The notes: generated by a model from the sequence alone, not told the origin. A stretch of 64,000 bases of DNA from Priestia endophytica DSM 13796 (GCF_900115845.1 NZ_FOXX01000003.1:200124-264123); one strand, 5' to 3'; shown: positions 34,353 through 44,552, counted from the stretch's first letter. Numbers and translations: made by a program.

Positions 34353-34925
34353 TTATTTATTCACTTTTGCCATAACGTGTTCCGCTATTTTCACCATTGA
34401 TACGTGAGTTTCCATACTCTTTTTTTGGATTTTTCGGTATGCCTCTTCCTCTGAATATCCTTTTACTTTCATTAGAATTCCTTTTGCTTTTTCAATTTTT
34501 TTACGATGTTCTATTTTTTCTTCTAAAAGAGCAACTTTTCTAGAGAGCTCTAGCTCTTTCTCCCGTTGACTTAAAGCAATTTCAACAGCTGGAATAAGCT
34601 CTCTTTCTTTCACAGGTTTAACAAGGTATCCTGTCACTCCTGCTTTTTTAGCCTTTACTGTTAATTCTTGATCGCTGTAAGCTGTTAAAAGTAAAATTGC
34701 ACAATCCGATTGTTTCTTTATAATAGAAGAAGCCTTTATACCATCTAAAATAGGCATCTTTATGTCCATAATGATAAGATTTGGAGCAAGATGTTTAGCT
34801 TTTTCAATGGCCTCTTCACCGTTTTTAGCTTCTCCAACCAAGTTATAACCGCGCTCTTCAAGCATTTCTTTTATATCCAAGCGTGTAATAGGTTCATCAT
34901 CTACAACCATCACTCGGTCTTTCAT
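34353..34925 (-). CDS. eutV: ANTAR-domain response regulator (EutV)
   Basis: A 190-residue regulator: receiver domain about 3-118 with phospho-acceptor Asp54 (LIIMDIKMPI) and the conserved Lys in VKPVKE, a coiled-coil linker about 122-140, and a C-terminal ANTAR RNA-binding domain (KAKGILMKVKGYSEEEAYRKIQ, about 142-187). Phosphorylated by the adjacent kinase it dimerises and stops transcription termination in eut leaders. Overlaps the kinase gene by 4 bp. The terminator-like hairpin downstream is a likely target. Confidence 0.92.
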   Translation of the reverse strand: MKDRVMVVDDEPITRLDIKEMLEERGYNLVGEAKNGEEAIEKAKHLAPNLIIMDIKMPILDGIKASSIIKKQSDCAILLLTAYSDQELTVKAKKAGVTGYLVKPVKERELIPAVEIALSQREKELELSRKVALLEEKIEHRKKIEKAKGILMKVKGYSEEEAYRKIQKKSMETHVSMVKIAEHVMAKVNK

Positions 34926-35986
34926 AACATCACCGCTTTTGCTATAGGAAATGTGAGCGTCATTTTTGTTCCGTCTTCTGATGAAAAAGTGGATAGAATG
35001 CCGTTCAGCTCTGCTGCCAACGTATGTACAAGCTGCAGTCCAAGCGAGGACGGCTTATCCTCAATTATTCCTCTACCATTATCTTCAACCGTAATGTTTG
35101 CTATTTGTTTACGGCAGATGACTGTAATACTGATTTTTCCACTCTTTCGTTGTTCAAAAGCATGTTTGAGACAATTTTGAACAAGTTCATTCACAATAAG
35201 TAAAACAAATGTTGCTTGATTAGATGGTAAAAAAGTAGGCTCCCCTTTAACGAAAAGAGAGATTTCTTTTTCTGACACATAGGCTAGGCTTAGAAGCATA
35301 TCAGCGGCTCGCTCCATTACAAGCACAATGTTTACGGCTTCTATTCCACCTTGCGCTAAGTAATCATGTATAATTGAAATCGTCTCAATCCTTGCTACAC
35401 TATCTTGCAAGATATCCGATACTTCAGAATGAACTCGGCGTGTTTGCAATCTAAGCAAGCTTGAAATAATCTGCAGGTTGTTTTTAACCCGGTGATGAAT
35501 TTCTTTTTGAATAAGAGATTTTACCGTTCCTTCTCTGTCTACATTCTCTTTTGGAACTAACAGCTCTTCAACCCGTTTATTAGTCATCATTTCTTCTGAA
35601 ATATCTCGCTCTCTTATGAGCACCCCAATAGTAGTTCCTTTGTTATCAAAAATAGGTACGATATCTTGCTGAACGATAACACATTCTTGGGTGATACCGC
35701 GTGAGTTCGTAATGGGATTACCCGTTCTTAAGCTAAAAAACACCCCTGGTTCATTTTGTTCTGTTGCTGTTTCTCCTATAATATTTCTTTTATATAAAGA
35801 AGAAACTGTTGCAGGCTGAGCTTGTGCAACAATCATTGCTTTATCTTCAGAAAGCGAACAATCAATAAACATATCTGACTTTGCAATATCTGCTGTAAGT
35901 TGGAGAGTATGTGCAACTTCCATGATTCTTTCTTTCTGAGATAAAGATAGATGATGGAGGTCTTCTAAGCAAGAAAGTGTGTTCAT
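34922..35986 (-). CDS. eutW: HisKA_2-type sensor kinase (EutW-like)
   Basis: A 354-residue soluble kinase: an N-terminal GAF/PAS-like sensor region (about 10-145), a PAS-type middle part (PVFDNKGTTIGVLIRERDISEE in short), a HisKA_2 phosphoacceptor (EIHHRVKNNLQIISSLLRLQ near 162-181) and a HATPase domain with NELVQNCLKHAF and DNGRGI. EutW kinases detect ethanolamine in the cytoplasm. ATG at 35986 preferred because AGAGGAG lies five bases upstream; the TTG at 36004 lies before that site. First gene of the eut operon. It is followed by eutV with a 4-bp overlap. Confidence 0.88.
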   Translation of the reverse strand: MNTLSCLEDLHHLSLSQKERIMEVAHTLQLTADIAKSDMFIDCSLSEDKAMIVAQAQPATVSSLYKRNIIGETATEQNEPGVFFSLRTGNPITNSRGITQECVIVQQDIVPIFDNKGTTIGVLIRERDISEEMMTNKRVEELLVPKENVDREGTVKSLIQKEIHHRVKNNLQIISSLLRLQTRRVHSEVSDILQDSVARIETISIIHDYLAQGGIEAVNIVLVMERAADMLLSLAYVSEKEISLFVKGEPTFLPSNQATFVLLIVNELVQNCLKHAFEQRKSGKISITVICRKQIANITVEDNGRGIIEDKPSSLGLQLVHTLAAELNGILSTFSSEDGTKMTLTFPIAKAVML

Positions 35987-36027
35987 TTTTCTCCTCTTTT
36001 TCAAAATATTCTACCTTTTATATCATT

Positions 36028-36055
36028 ACTATACCATATGAAAAGAAATGCTCAA
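36028..36055 (-). promoter_or_regulatory. Candidate sigma-A promoter of the eut operon
   Basis: TTGAGC (-35, 36050-36055) and TATAGT (-10, 36028-36033), 16 bp apart on the minus strand, lie about 40 bp upstream of eutW. The signal is reasonable but not perfect. No terminator was seen between gerC and this promoter. Confidence 0.5.
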
Positions 36056-36120
36056 TTTTAATGTCAAAACTTCTAACAATATAACATCTTTCGTCCAATT
36101 TCTCTTTCTTTTGACATCTC

Positions 36121-37227
36121 TTATGACGTTGATCCTTTTGTTCCAAAATCGATAACTTCAATGTTTACATCATAATTAAATTCAGCTTCGCTAAACTCTT
36201 TTCCCCACTCTTTACTATGTTTTTTCCAATATTTTGGGTGCTGAATTTGGACATATTGATAAAGACCCGCAACACCTGTTTTATATTTTGTTTGGAGCTT
36301 ATGAATAATGTCTTCTACATCTTTTTTTACTTGTTTTTCTATTGCTCTCTCCATTTCCTCGAGATCTTGTTTTTTAAAGGAGTTTTCTTTTCTATACCAG
36401 TTCTCCGAAATTCGACCCTTACATTCTAATGAAATGTCGAAGTGAAGTTTTCCATTTTTAATTTTGGTCTTAATCTCTTTTCTCACCATATGAAAAATTT
36501 CAAAGGAAATGGGTTCTCCTTTATATGTTGCCGGAACGACTCCACCTTGAACATCGCCAATAAGCCAATTTAAATGGCTCACATCCTTTGGTGTCATATG
36601 TCCGATGGGTTTTCCATCATCAATGACTTCTACTCCATCAAGACTTAGCTCCCCATCTTTAATTTTAAGATCTTGTACGGCAAAACTTCCGTCTGACTGA
36701 AGCTTTGCTGATACTTGTCCAAGTGTAATCGGTTCTAATATTTTATTAGAAGATCTTTTGTTATTTGCAATTTCAAAGATTTTATTAGATGGAATGTCTT
36801 CTTTTGATCCTGTTGACAAGATTTTTTTTGCTGATTCCCTTGTCACAAACACGAGCGCACTTCTTCTTGTATTGTCGTCTCTAATATATTCATTAATCCA
36901 CACATCAAGAGGGTGTTTGTCAAGAGCATTTTTACTAAAAATCAACACACGCTGGTGGTTGCTCATCACTGGGGATGTTTTAAGAGCAATATCCCGAATG
37001 GATTCTTGAATCGTGTCTCCCTTTGTATAATAGTTCTTATAAGAAGGCCTAGTTGCCTCACTTCCTCCCCCTCCAGAAGGAATGATAATCTGCTGTGTAA
37101 GATGAACTTCTCCCTTTTTTCCTGCATCAATTCCAGAACCAACTAGCAAAGAAACATCCTCAAGGTTTTGACTGTCTCCACACCCAACTAAAAAAAGAAG
37201 AACAAACAAGATTAAGATTTTTTTCAT
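36121..37227 (-). CDS. Spore germination lipoprotein, GerC subunit
   Basis: A 368-residue Ger(x)C protein. Lipoprotein signal peptide ILFVLLFLVGC with lipobox LVGC (Cys near 17), then the three-domain GerAC fold with LLVGSGIDAG, QRVLIFSKNAL and a C-terminal conserved region ending NVEVIDFGTKG. It is anchored to the outer leaflet of the inner spore membrane as part of the germinant receptor. Start ATG overlaps the gerB stop (ATGA). The longer frame upstream, to 37308, lies inside gerB and is rejected. Confidence 0.92.
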   Translation of the reverse strand: MKKILILFVLLFLVGCGDSQNLEDVSLLVGSGIDAGKKGEVHLTQQIIIPSGGGGSEATRPSYKNYYTKGDTIQESIRDIALKTSPVMSNHQRVLIFSKNALDKHPLDVWINEYIRDDNTRRSALVFVTRESAKKILSTGSKEDIPSNKIFEIANNKRSSNKILEPITLGQVSAKLQSDGSFAVQDLKIKDGELSLDGVEVIDDGKPIGHMTPKDVSHLNWLIGDVQGGVVPATYKGEPISFEIFHMVRKEIKTKIKNGKLHFDISLECKGRISENWYRKENSFKKQDLEEMERAIEKQVKKDVEDIIHKLQTKYKTGVAGLYQYVQIQHPKYWKKHSKEWGKEFSEAEFNYDVNIEVIDFGTKGSTS

Positions 37228-38318
37228 CTCGCTTTCACTCTCCTTTTTATTGCTACAAGCAGGAAATTTATGATGGGAATAGCTAGTAGAACAAATGGAA
37301 AAATCCATCCTAACATATCACTCATTTTTAAAATTTCAATAGTATCTTTCGGCCAATTAGCCAAGAGAAAGATAATCGGAATAAGAATATAAATGTTTGG
37401 TTTATATCCATTTCGAAAGACTGACTGCAATCCTGTGACAGCTGAGAAATAGTAAAGTGTAAGCGTTGTGAAAAATTGCAGAATCCATGTTATAAGTAAG
37501 AAAGACTCTAACCGTTCAATAAAGATTCCCTTTACTTCAAACGATTGCACGAAAGAAATCGTTGGCCATGTTACAGTTGTTACTTCTTGAACAGTGACTC
37601 CTGCTACAACAAGCACGTACGTTAAAATATATAAAAACAGCGGGACGGCAAAACCAACAAAGGCACCTTTTACAAGCTTTGTATCTTTGCTTGTAAACCC
37701 TTTTAAAATGAGCAGAAGTTCAATCCCAAAGAAAGAAAGCATAACTGTATTCATTCCTTTGACAACTGGCATAATCCCTTGCCCAAGAACAGGTTGAATG
37801 TTTTTTACATCTACAATTTGTAGACCAAAAGCATATATCAGTAGAATAACAGCAATTGTAATTGGAAAGAAAAAAACGCACACTTTTGCAATTATCTTGA
37901 GATTGCTATTAATTAAATAAGCAGACGTTAAAATAAACGTAAGTATAATAAGCTCTACAGGTGTCTCAGACAAAAGGAAAAAACGAACCATTTCACTCAT
38001 TGCTACGACTTCAAAGCTTGCTACTCCTACAAAATAAACAACCATCATTAAATTAACGAGTTTTCCGAGTTTTTTTCCGAATCCTTCTTGTGTATAATCA
38101 AAATAATTCTTCACGTTATGCTTCTTTAAGATTTGGAGGAGTATATAAATGATCGCAAAAAAGAGGAGGCCGTCGATGACAAGCACAAGCCATCCGTCAG
38201 GTGTTCCAACTTTAATTGTAATTGTTCGTGGCAGTACTAATAAGCCAACACCTAACATTGTAGATGAAATCAAAGCTATAAAATCTAATGTTGTAAGCTG
38301 TCCACCATCTCGGCCCAT
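37224..38318 (-). CDS. Spore germination permease-like protein, GerB subunit
   Basis: A 364-residue, ten-helix APC-superfamily protein of the GerAB family: TTLDFIALISSTMLGVGLLVLPR in helix 1 (in part), the VAMSEMVRFFLL segment, and a C-terminal LLAIPIINFLLVAIKRR. This subunit forms the germinant-binding pocket (known for GerAB with L-alanine). ATG at 38318 chosen because GGAGGG lies six bases upstream; a TTG six codons earlier lacks such spacing. Middle gene of an A-B-C trio. The germinant cannot be read from sequence. Confidence 0.92.
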   Translation of the reverse strand: MGRDGGQLTTLDFIALISSTMLGVGLLVLPRTITIKVGTPDGWLVLVIDGLLFFAIIYILLQILKKHNVKNYFDYTQEGFGKKLGKLVNLMMVVYFVGVASFEVVAMSEMVRFFLLSETPVELIILTFILTSAYLINSNLKIIAKVCVFFFPITIAVILLIYAFGLQIVDVKNIQPVLGQGIMPVVKGMNTVMLSFFGIELLLILKGFTSKDTKLVKGAFVGFAVPLFLYILTYVLVVAGVTVQEVTTVTWPTISFVQSFEVKGIFIERLESFLLITWILQFFTTLTLYYFSAVTGLQSVFRNGYKPNIYILIPIIFLLANWPKDTIEILKMSDMLGWIFPFVLLAIPIINFLLVAIKRRVKAR

Positions 38319-38369
38319 CTGATTCCCTCCATTCAAGCCTCATTTTTTAATCAATTTCCGACTGTTGCT

Positions 38370-39788
38370 CTACATTTTGGGGAATGGAAACCTCATAATA
38401 AAATCTTTCCACTTCCCTTTTTGAATTGAGGCCCCCGGATCAAAGTATGGAATCGTAAAGCTGTCTAGTTTTGAAATATGAATCGTTACAATAATAAAGA
38501 AAAGAGTGACTCCATAAATTCCTAAAAGCGCTGCACTAATCATTGCTCCAAAACGTAAAACCCGGAATGCAAGACCAAACCCGTACTGAGGCACAATAAA
38601 TGAAGTGATTGCTGTGATGGAAACAATAATGACCATAATTGAACTTACAAGATTAGCCTGTACGGCCGCTTGCCCAATAACAACCCCTCCAACTAACCCA
38701 ATTGTTTGACCAAGCGGGGTTGGAAGTCGTATTCCAGCTTCTCTCAATAATTCAATCGTCATTTCCATAATAATTGCTTCAATAAAAGGTGGAAATGGCA
38801 CATTTTCACGGGTTTGTGCAATTGTCAACGCTAGTTCAGTTGGCAACAATCCTTGATTAAATGAAACAAGCGAAATATAAATCGAAGATAAAAAAAGCGT
38901 GATAAATAAAGATACATACCGAAGTATGCGCAAAAACGTTCCCGCAATCCACCGCTCATAGTAGTCATCAGGAGACTTTAACAACATGTTAATTGTCGTG
39001 GGAACAACAAGAACAAATGGTGATCCATCGACCATAATGATCACTCTTCCATCTTTTAAAGCTGCTAAGGCAATGTCCATCCGCTCTGTATTTTGAATTT
39101 GTTGAAAGGGAGAAAACGGTACTTCTTCGAGAAGTTCACCAAGCATACCCGAATCTTCAATATCTCTCTCCTGAACTTTCGAAAGCTTTTCTTCTACTAT
39201 CTGAAGCAGCTTTTCATCAGCTGTACCTTTAATGTAAAGTTTGGTGATCTTTACTTTTCCGTGCAAACCAACTTCACCTTGCTCAATCATCAAATTTTGA
39301 TCCTTCATAAACTGACGAATAAGCCCGATATTTTCATCCGTATTTTCAATAAAGGAAAGCTTTGGACCGCGGACAACGCGTTCTGTTGTTGGTTCAGCAA
39401 ATGCTCTCATTTTAGGCATTATTGTATTTAACGAAAAAGCTATATTCATTCCATCCACAAGCAAGACAGACATTCCATTGAAAATAGCTTCTAATATTGC
39501 TTCATACGAAGAAAGCTCTGTTTGCTTAAGAAGTCCAATCCTAGAAAATAAAATTTCTTTAAATGGATATTCGAATTCTGTTAAGTAATCAATTGAAGTT
39601 AATGAATCGATGAGCTTTTCAAGCGCTTCACTATTTAACGTATTTTGCAAATATAAAATGGTACATGCTCTATCATGTTTTTTTATATAAATATCTTTCC
39701 GCGACATGTCTGCCTGGTCTTTTAATAAAGGCGTAAGATATGCTAAATTCCTTTCTAATCCAGTGCTTAACGAAGATATATCACTCAT
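38370..39788 (-). CDS. Spore germination protein, GerA subunit
   Basis: A 472-residue GerA-family protein: a large N-terminal cytoplasmic domain (about 1-235) with DQNLMIEQGEVGLHGKVKITKLYIKG (in part) and PKLSFIENTDENIGLIR, followed by GRVIIMVDGSPFVLVVP and about five transmembrane helices (SIYISLVSFNQGLLPTEL, PPFIEAIIMEMTIELLREAG). GerA subunits form oligomeric ion channels opened by germinants. ATG at 39788, with GGTGA five bases upstream, is preferred over earlier TTG/GTG/ATG codons. First gene of the trio. A sigma-G promoter is expected upstream but I could not fix one with confidence. Confidence 0.92.
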   Translation of the reverse strand: MSDISSLSTGLERNLAYLTPLLKDQADMSRKDIYIKKHDRACTILYLQNTLNSEALEKLIDSLTSIDYLTEFEYPFKEILFSRIGLLKQTELSSYEAILEAIFNGMSVLLVDGMNIAFSLNTIMPKMRAFAEPTTERVVRGPKLSFIENTDENIGLIRQFMKDQNLMIEQGEVGLHGKVKITKLYIKGTADEKLLQIVEEKLSKVQERDIEDSGMLGELLEEVPFSPFQQIQNTERMDIALAALKDGRVIIMVDGSPFVLVVPTTINMLLKSPDDYYERWIAGTFLRILRYVSLFITLFLSSIYISLVSFNQGLLPTELALTIAQTRENVPFPPFIEAIIMEMTIELLREAGIRLPTPLGQTIGLVGGVVIGQAAVQANLVSSIMVIIVSITAITSFIVPQYGFGLAFRVLRFGAMISAALLGIYGVTLFFIIVTIHISKLDSFTIPYFDPGASIQKGKWKDFIMRFPFPKM

Positions 39789-39961
39789 TATCATCACCAA
39801 CTCTTCCCAATATCGCTTTTATTTTGTCACAAAAGGTAAATATTATACGTTTTGCTAAGTCTGATAAAGAGTCTGAACATTACTCTTTCGCAAAAATAAA
39901 ATGTACGTTAAAATAAGGTTAATAAAAGAAATTAATCTTATTGATGAATTAAATAAACTTA

Positions 39962-39974
39962 AAAACCGAACTTT
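39962..39974 (+). promoter_or_regulatory. PurR box upstream of purT
   Basis: AAAACCGAACTTT matches the PurBox consensus AWWWCCGAACWWT at every position, 52 bp before the purT start. In B. subtilis purT belongs to the PurR regulon. The usual second, inverted box is not clear downstream, so binding strength is uncertain. Confidence 0.75.
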
Positions 39975-40025
39975 AAACAATATTCAAGATTCATAATTTG
40001 TTTTTAGACAAGGAGGAGTTTTATT

Positions 40026-41189
40026 ATGTTTAGCGGAAAGAAAATGCTTTTATTAGGTGCAGGTGAACTTGGAAAAGAGATAATGATTGAAGCCCAGCGT
40101 TTTGGTATTGAAACAGTTGCTGTTGATCGCTATGAACATGCTCCAGCAATGCATGTTGCTCATAAACATTATGTAATTGATATGTTAGACTCACACGCCC
40201 TCCGTGACATCATACAAAAAGAACAGCCGGACTTTATCGTTCCGGAAATTGAAGCCATCGCAACAGATGAACTTGTTGGTCTTGAGAAGGAAGGATTTAA
40301 CGTTGTTCCAAATGCAAAAGCAACTAAACTAACGATGGATCGAGAAGGAATTCGCCGGTTTGCTTCTGAAGAACTGAACATCCCCACAGCTCACTATCAG
40401 TTTGCAAATACATATGAAGAATTTACTGAAGCTGTATCACAAATAGGCTACCCTTGTGTCATTAAGCCACTTATGAGTTCTTCTGGAAAAGGACAAAGTA
40501 TTTGTCGTAGTGAAGAAGATTTAACATCATGCTGGAACATAGCTTTAGAAGGCGGACGTGTAAAAAGCACGCGCGTTATTATTGAAGAATTTATTTCTTT
40601 TGACTCTGAAATTACCCTTCTTACAGTGAGAGCTGTGAATGGAACTAAATTTTGCGCTCCAATTGGCCATAAACAAGAGAACGGAGACTATATTGAATCA
40701 TGGCAGCCACACTATATGACAGAAAAACAGCTTAAAGAAGCAGAAAGAATTGCAAAGGAAGTAACGGACGGATTAGGGGGATATGGGCTTTTTGGAGTTG
40801 AGCTTTTCCTAGCAGGAGATCGTGTTTATTTTAGCGAAGTTTCCCCTCGTCCTCATGATACAGGTCTTGTAACACTTGCAACTCAAAAACTGTCAGAATT
40901 TGCTTTACACGTGCGCGCCCTGTTAGGTTTTCCTATTCCTGAAATCAAACTCAGCACACATGGCGCAAGCCGACCATTGAAATCATCGCAAGAAACGAAA
41001 GAATATGAAATGAGAGGATTGGAGGATGCACTTGCTCTTCCACATACAGAAGTACGTGTTTTTGGGAAGCCAAATGCTACTGTAGGGAGACGTTTAGCTG
41101 TTGCCCTGTGCGGTGCTGAAAGCGTAGAAAAAGCTCGTGAAACAGCTAAAACAGCTCACGATTTTTTACATATTAATAGTTTGGATTAA
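40026..41189 (+). CDS. purT: Formate-dependent phosphoribosylglycinamide formyltransferase
   Basis: A 387-residue ATP-grasp enzyme: N-terminal Rossmann-like domain (MLLLGAGELGKEIMIEAQRFG, VIDMLDSHALRD, FIVPEIEAIATDEL), central ATP-grasp domain (PCVIKPLMSSSGKGQSI, GLGGYGLFGVELFLAG, FSEVSPRPHDTG) and a small C-terminal domain (TVGRRLAVAL). It makes formyl-GAR from GAR, formate and ATP in purine synthesis, independent of formyl-tetrahydrofolate. AAGGAGGAG precedes the ATG. Plus-strand gene divergent from gerA. Transcription probably ends at or continues through the hairpin just downstream. Confidence 0.95.
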   Translation: MFSGKKMLLLGAGELGKEIMIEAQRFGIETVAVDRYEHAPAMHVAHKHYVIDMLDSHALRDIIQKEQPDFIVPEIEAIATDELVGLEKEGFNVVPNAKATKLTMDREGIRRFASEELNIPTAHYQFANTYEEFTEAVSQIGYPCVIKPLMSSSGKGQSICRSEEDLTSCWNIALEGGRVKSTRVIIEEFISFDSEITLLTVRAVNGTKFCAPIGHKQENGDYIESWQPHYMTEKQLKEAERIAKEVTDGLGGYGLFGVELFLAGDRVYFSEVSPRPHDTGLVTLATQKLSEFALHVRALLGFPIPEIKLSTHGASRPLKSSQETKEYEMRGLEDALALPHTEVRVFGKPNATVGRRLAVALCGAESVEKARETAKTAHDFLHINSLD

Positions 41190-41201
41190 TCACCATATAC
41201 A

Positions 41202-41236
41202 CTCCCTTTTCATCATGGTAAAATTTGAAAAGGGAG
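41202..41236 (+). terminator. purT terminator-like hairpin that covers the next gene's Shine-Dalgarno
   Basis: A perfect 10-bp stem CTCCCTTTTC / GAAAAGGGAG followed by GTTTTTC. The right arm contains most of the AAGGGAGG ribosome binding site of the small downstream gene. It is therefore both a likely purT terminator and a potential translation block for read-through mRNA. Confidence 0.75.
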
Positions 41237-41244
41237 GTTTTTCT

Positions 41245-41526
41245 ATGGATATATTCACCATACTTTTTATAGTAGTGCTTGGAGTTCTTTATATTTCAAG
41301 TCGTATCTCGCAATTGGAAAAAAAGATGGACCTTAGAATGAAAAGGTTAGAAGCCTTCATCACAAAAGATAAGCATGATGCTTTCTTTCAATATGAAGAA
41401 GAGGTAAAAGATGAGCTAAAGCAGCTCGTAAAAGATGGAGAAAACGTAAAAGCAGTAAAAAAGGCCCGCGAACATTTCGGATTTTCTCTTCTTGAAGCAA
41501 AGCAATATGTTGATTCCTTACATTAA
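41245..41526 (+). CDS. Small membrane protein with ribosomal L7/L12 C-terminal-like motif
   Basis: A 93-residue protein: one N-terminal transmembrane helix (about 2-20), a basic/coiled segment (SQLEKKMDLRMKRLEAFI) and a C-terminal motif VKAVKKAREHFGFSLLEAKQYVD. That motif strongly recalls the L7/L12 C-terminal helices (K-I-x-V-I-K-x-V-R-x-x-x-G-L-G-L-K-E-A-K-x-x-V-D). Proteins of this type exist in Firmicutes but their function is unknown to me. ATG at 41245 chosen for AAGGGAGG upstream; the longer frame begins inside purT. The stop codon and terminator meet. Confidence 0.75.
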   Translation: MDIFTILFIVVLGVLYISSRISQLEKKMDLRMKRLEAFITKDKHDAFFQYEEEVKDELKQLVKDGENVKAVKKAREHFGFSLLEAKQYVDSLH

Positions 41527-41552
41527 AAAAAGAGAGCCTAGGCTCTCTTTTT

Positions 41553-41554
<2 letters not shown>
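41525..41554. terminator. Bidirectional intrinsic terminator
   Basis: AAAAAAAGAGAGCC / GGCTCTCTTTTTTT stem with a two-base centre, lying between convergent genes. It overlaps the stop codons of both, so it serves both strands. Confidence 0.92.
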
Positions 41555-43169
<1,615 letters not shown>

Positions 43170-43634
43170 CTATTCTACTATTTTTCTTTCTAAAAGCGCA
43201 GAAATCTCGTTATGTGTTCGTAAAATTCCTTCATATTCTTTTTCTGTTAATACATCTGCTGCTTGTTGAAAAACATCGTGTATTCCACTTTTTTGAACAT
43301 GAAGCTCTTTTAAAAAGCGTTTTCCCTCTTCACTTAACAAAAGTTCTACTTCCCTGCGGTTTCCTTCTACATGATGTCGCTCGATAAATCCTTTTGAAAC
43401 AAGTCCTTCAACAGCTTGACTTAACGTACTTTTCGGAAGAAACGTTTTTTCTACAACTGTTTTTTGAAGCATCTCCCCATATGGCGCAATGGTTACTAAA
43501 ATGACATATTGAGGAACAGACAGTCCATGGTTTACCGCTGTTTTTTGAATAAGCTGCATCATATTTTTTTGCACGTTCCAAAAAGATTTAAGAAGCTCTA
43601 CAGGACGTCCTTCACGTAGTTCATTACCTTCCAT
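43170..43634 (-). CDS. MarR family transcriptional regulator of the DHA2 pump
   Basis: A 154-residue MarR protein: winged helix with SVPQYVILVTIAPYGEM, LPKSTLSQAVEGLVSKGFIERHHVEGNRREVELLLSEEG (in parts) and terminal dimerisation helices. ATG at 43634 chosen because GTGAGGTAAAT lies just upstream; the longer frame would cover the operator region. First gene of a two-gene operon with the DHA2 exporter. Presumably a ligand-released repressor (family knowledge). Confidence 0.88.
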   Translation of the reverse strand: MEGNELREGRPVELLKSFWNVQKNMMQLIQKTAVNHGLSVPQYVILVTIAPYGEMLQKTVVEKTFLPKSTLSQAVEGLVSKGFIERHHVEGNRREVELLLSEEGKRFLKELHVQKSGIHDVFQQAADVLTEKEYEGILRTHNEISALLERKIVE

Positions 43635-43665
43635 ATTTACCTCACTTAATATTAAATTTATTAAT

Positions 43666-43681
43666 TGTTCCATTTAGAACA
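43666..43681. promoter_or_regulatory. Candidate MarR operator
   Basis: TGTTCCATTTAGAACA is an imperfect 16-bp palindrome 32 bp upstream of the marR start. A further AGAAC half-site lies close by (43690-43695). Position fits autoregulation of the marR-exporter operon. Confidence 0.5.
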
Positions 43682-43747
43682 GTTTTTTTTAGAACTTTTA
43701 TATTCTAATCCCTATCTTCTTTAAAGTCAATCATTTTATTTCCTTAT

Positions 43748-43785
43748 AAAAAACCCTCCCTTTACGAGGAAAGGGAGGGTTTTTT
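43748..43785 (-). terminator. Intrinsic terminator of the GntR regulator gene
   Basis: A perfect 16-bp stem AAAAAACCCTCCCTTT / AAAGGGAGGGTTTTTT with a six-base loop, ending at the stop codon of the GntR gene. Confidence 0.93.
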
Positions 43786-44489
43786 TATTGAGGAGGATTA
43801 TATGATTTCAATACTTTATCTCTTACATACTTAAGATGTTTATACATCTGTTGGAAAGCATCAATTGGATCATGATTACAAAGAGCATTATAGATCGCTG
43901 TATGATGCTGAGCTGTTAATTGTGGTTCTCTAAACGTTATTTCATTATCCGTCTTTTCATGTGTAAGGAGCAAAGAATGTATCATTCCTTCTACAATTTG
44001 ATTGTCTGCACTTGTGGCAATAATGCGGTGAAATTCTTTATCAAATTCACCATAGTTATGGTCTTTGCTGTTTTTGATACTTTCAATTGTTTTCTTTAGC
44101 TGCTGAAGTTGTTCATCCGTTATTTTCTCAGCAGCCATTGTTACAAGACCCAGCTCTAATGTCATGCGAGCTTCCACAATAGCAGGTAAGTTATCAACCG
44201 CAAGGGCAAGCATAACTGAAAAAGGCTGTGTACCTACTTTGTTATTAAAATATGTACCATCGCGTGTTTTTCGCGTAATTACCCCTAATATCTCTAAAGC
44301 ACTTAATGCTTCTCTTAATACAGGTCTGCTAACATGGAGAACGTCAAGAAGCTCCATCTCCGTTGGAAGTTTGTCACCCGGTTTCAGCTGTCCGCTAATG
44401 AGAAGCTCAATAATTCGGTCAACAACTTGTTTAGCAAGCGTATTTCGATTCACAGATTTAAATGAAACCTTCTTCATTGGCCCCGTCAT
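43785..44489 (-). CDS. GntR/FadR-type repressor of glucarate catabolism (YcbG-like)
   Basis: A 234-residue FadR-subfamily GntR regulator: winged helix about 12-75 (GQLKPGDKLPTEMELLDVLHVSRPVLREALSALE in parts) and an all-helical FCD ligand domain about 85-220 (EARMTLELGLV, FDKEFHRIIA, HHTAIYNAL). It follows the glucarate genes as ycbG does in the B. subtilis ycbCDEFGHJ cluster. ATG at 44489 has AAGGAGG seven bases before it; the track upstream to 44564 lies over the promoter. Its own promoter and terminators separate it from gudD. A TTGT-N3-ACAA operator at kdgD is the likely target. Confidence 0.85.
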   Translation of the reverse strand: MTGPMKKVSFKSVNRNTLAKQVVDRIIELLISGQLKPGDKLPTEMELLDVLHVSRPVLREALSALEILGVITRKTRDGTYFNNKVGTQPFSVMLALAVDNLPAIVEARMTLELGLVTMAAEKITDEQLQQLKKTIESIKNSKDHNYGEFDKEFHRIIATSADNQIVEGMIHSLLLTHEKTDNEITFREPQLTAQHHTAIYNALCNHDPIDAFQQMYKHLKYVRDKVLKSYNPPQ

Positions 44490-44522
44490 ACGTATTCCTC
44501 CTTTTTGAATCCTACTTCTTCT

Positions 44523-44552
44523 ATTATAAGAAAGAATGTTGCATATTACCAA
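44523..44552 (-). promoter_or_regulatory. Sigma-A promoter of the GntR regulator gene
   Basis: TTGGTA (44547-44552) and TATAAT (44523-44528) with an 18-bp spacer on the minus strand, 34 bp before the GntR start codon. Confidence 0.6.

Noticed and set aside
36121-37308. Longer start for the GerC lipoprotein
   Set aside because: The extra 27 codons lie in gerB and would bury the lipoprotein signal peptide.
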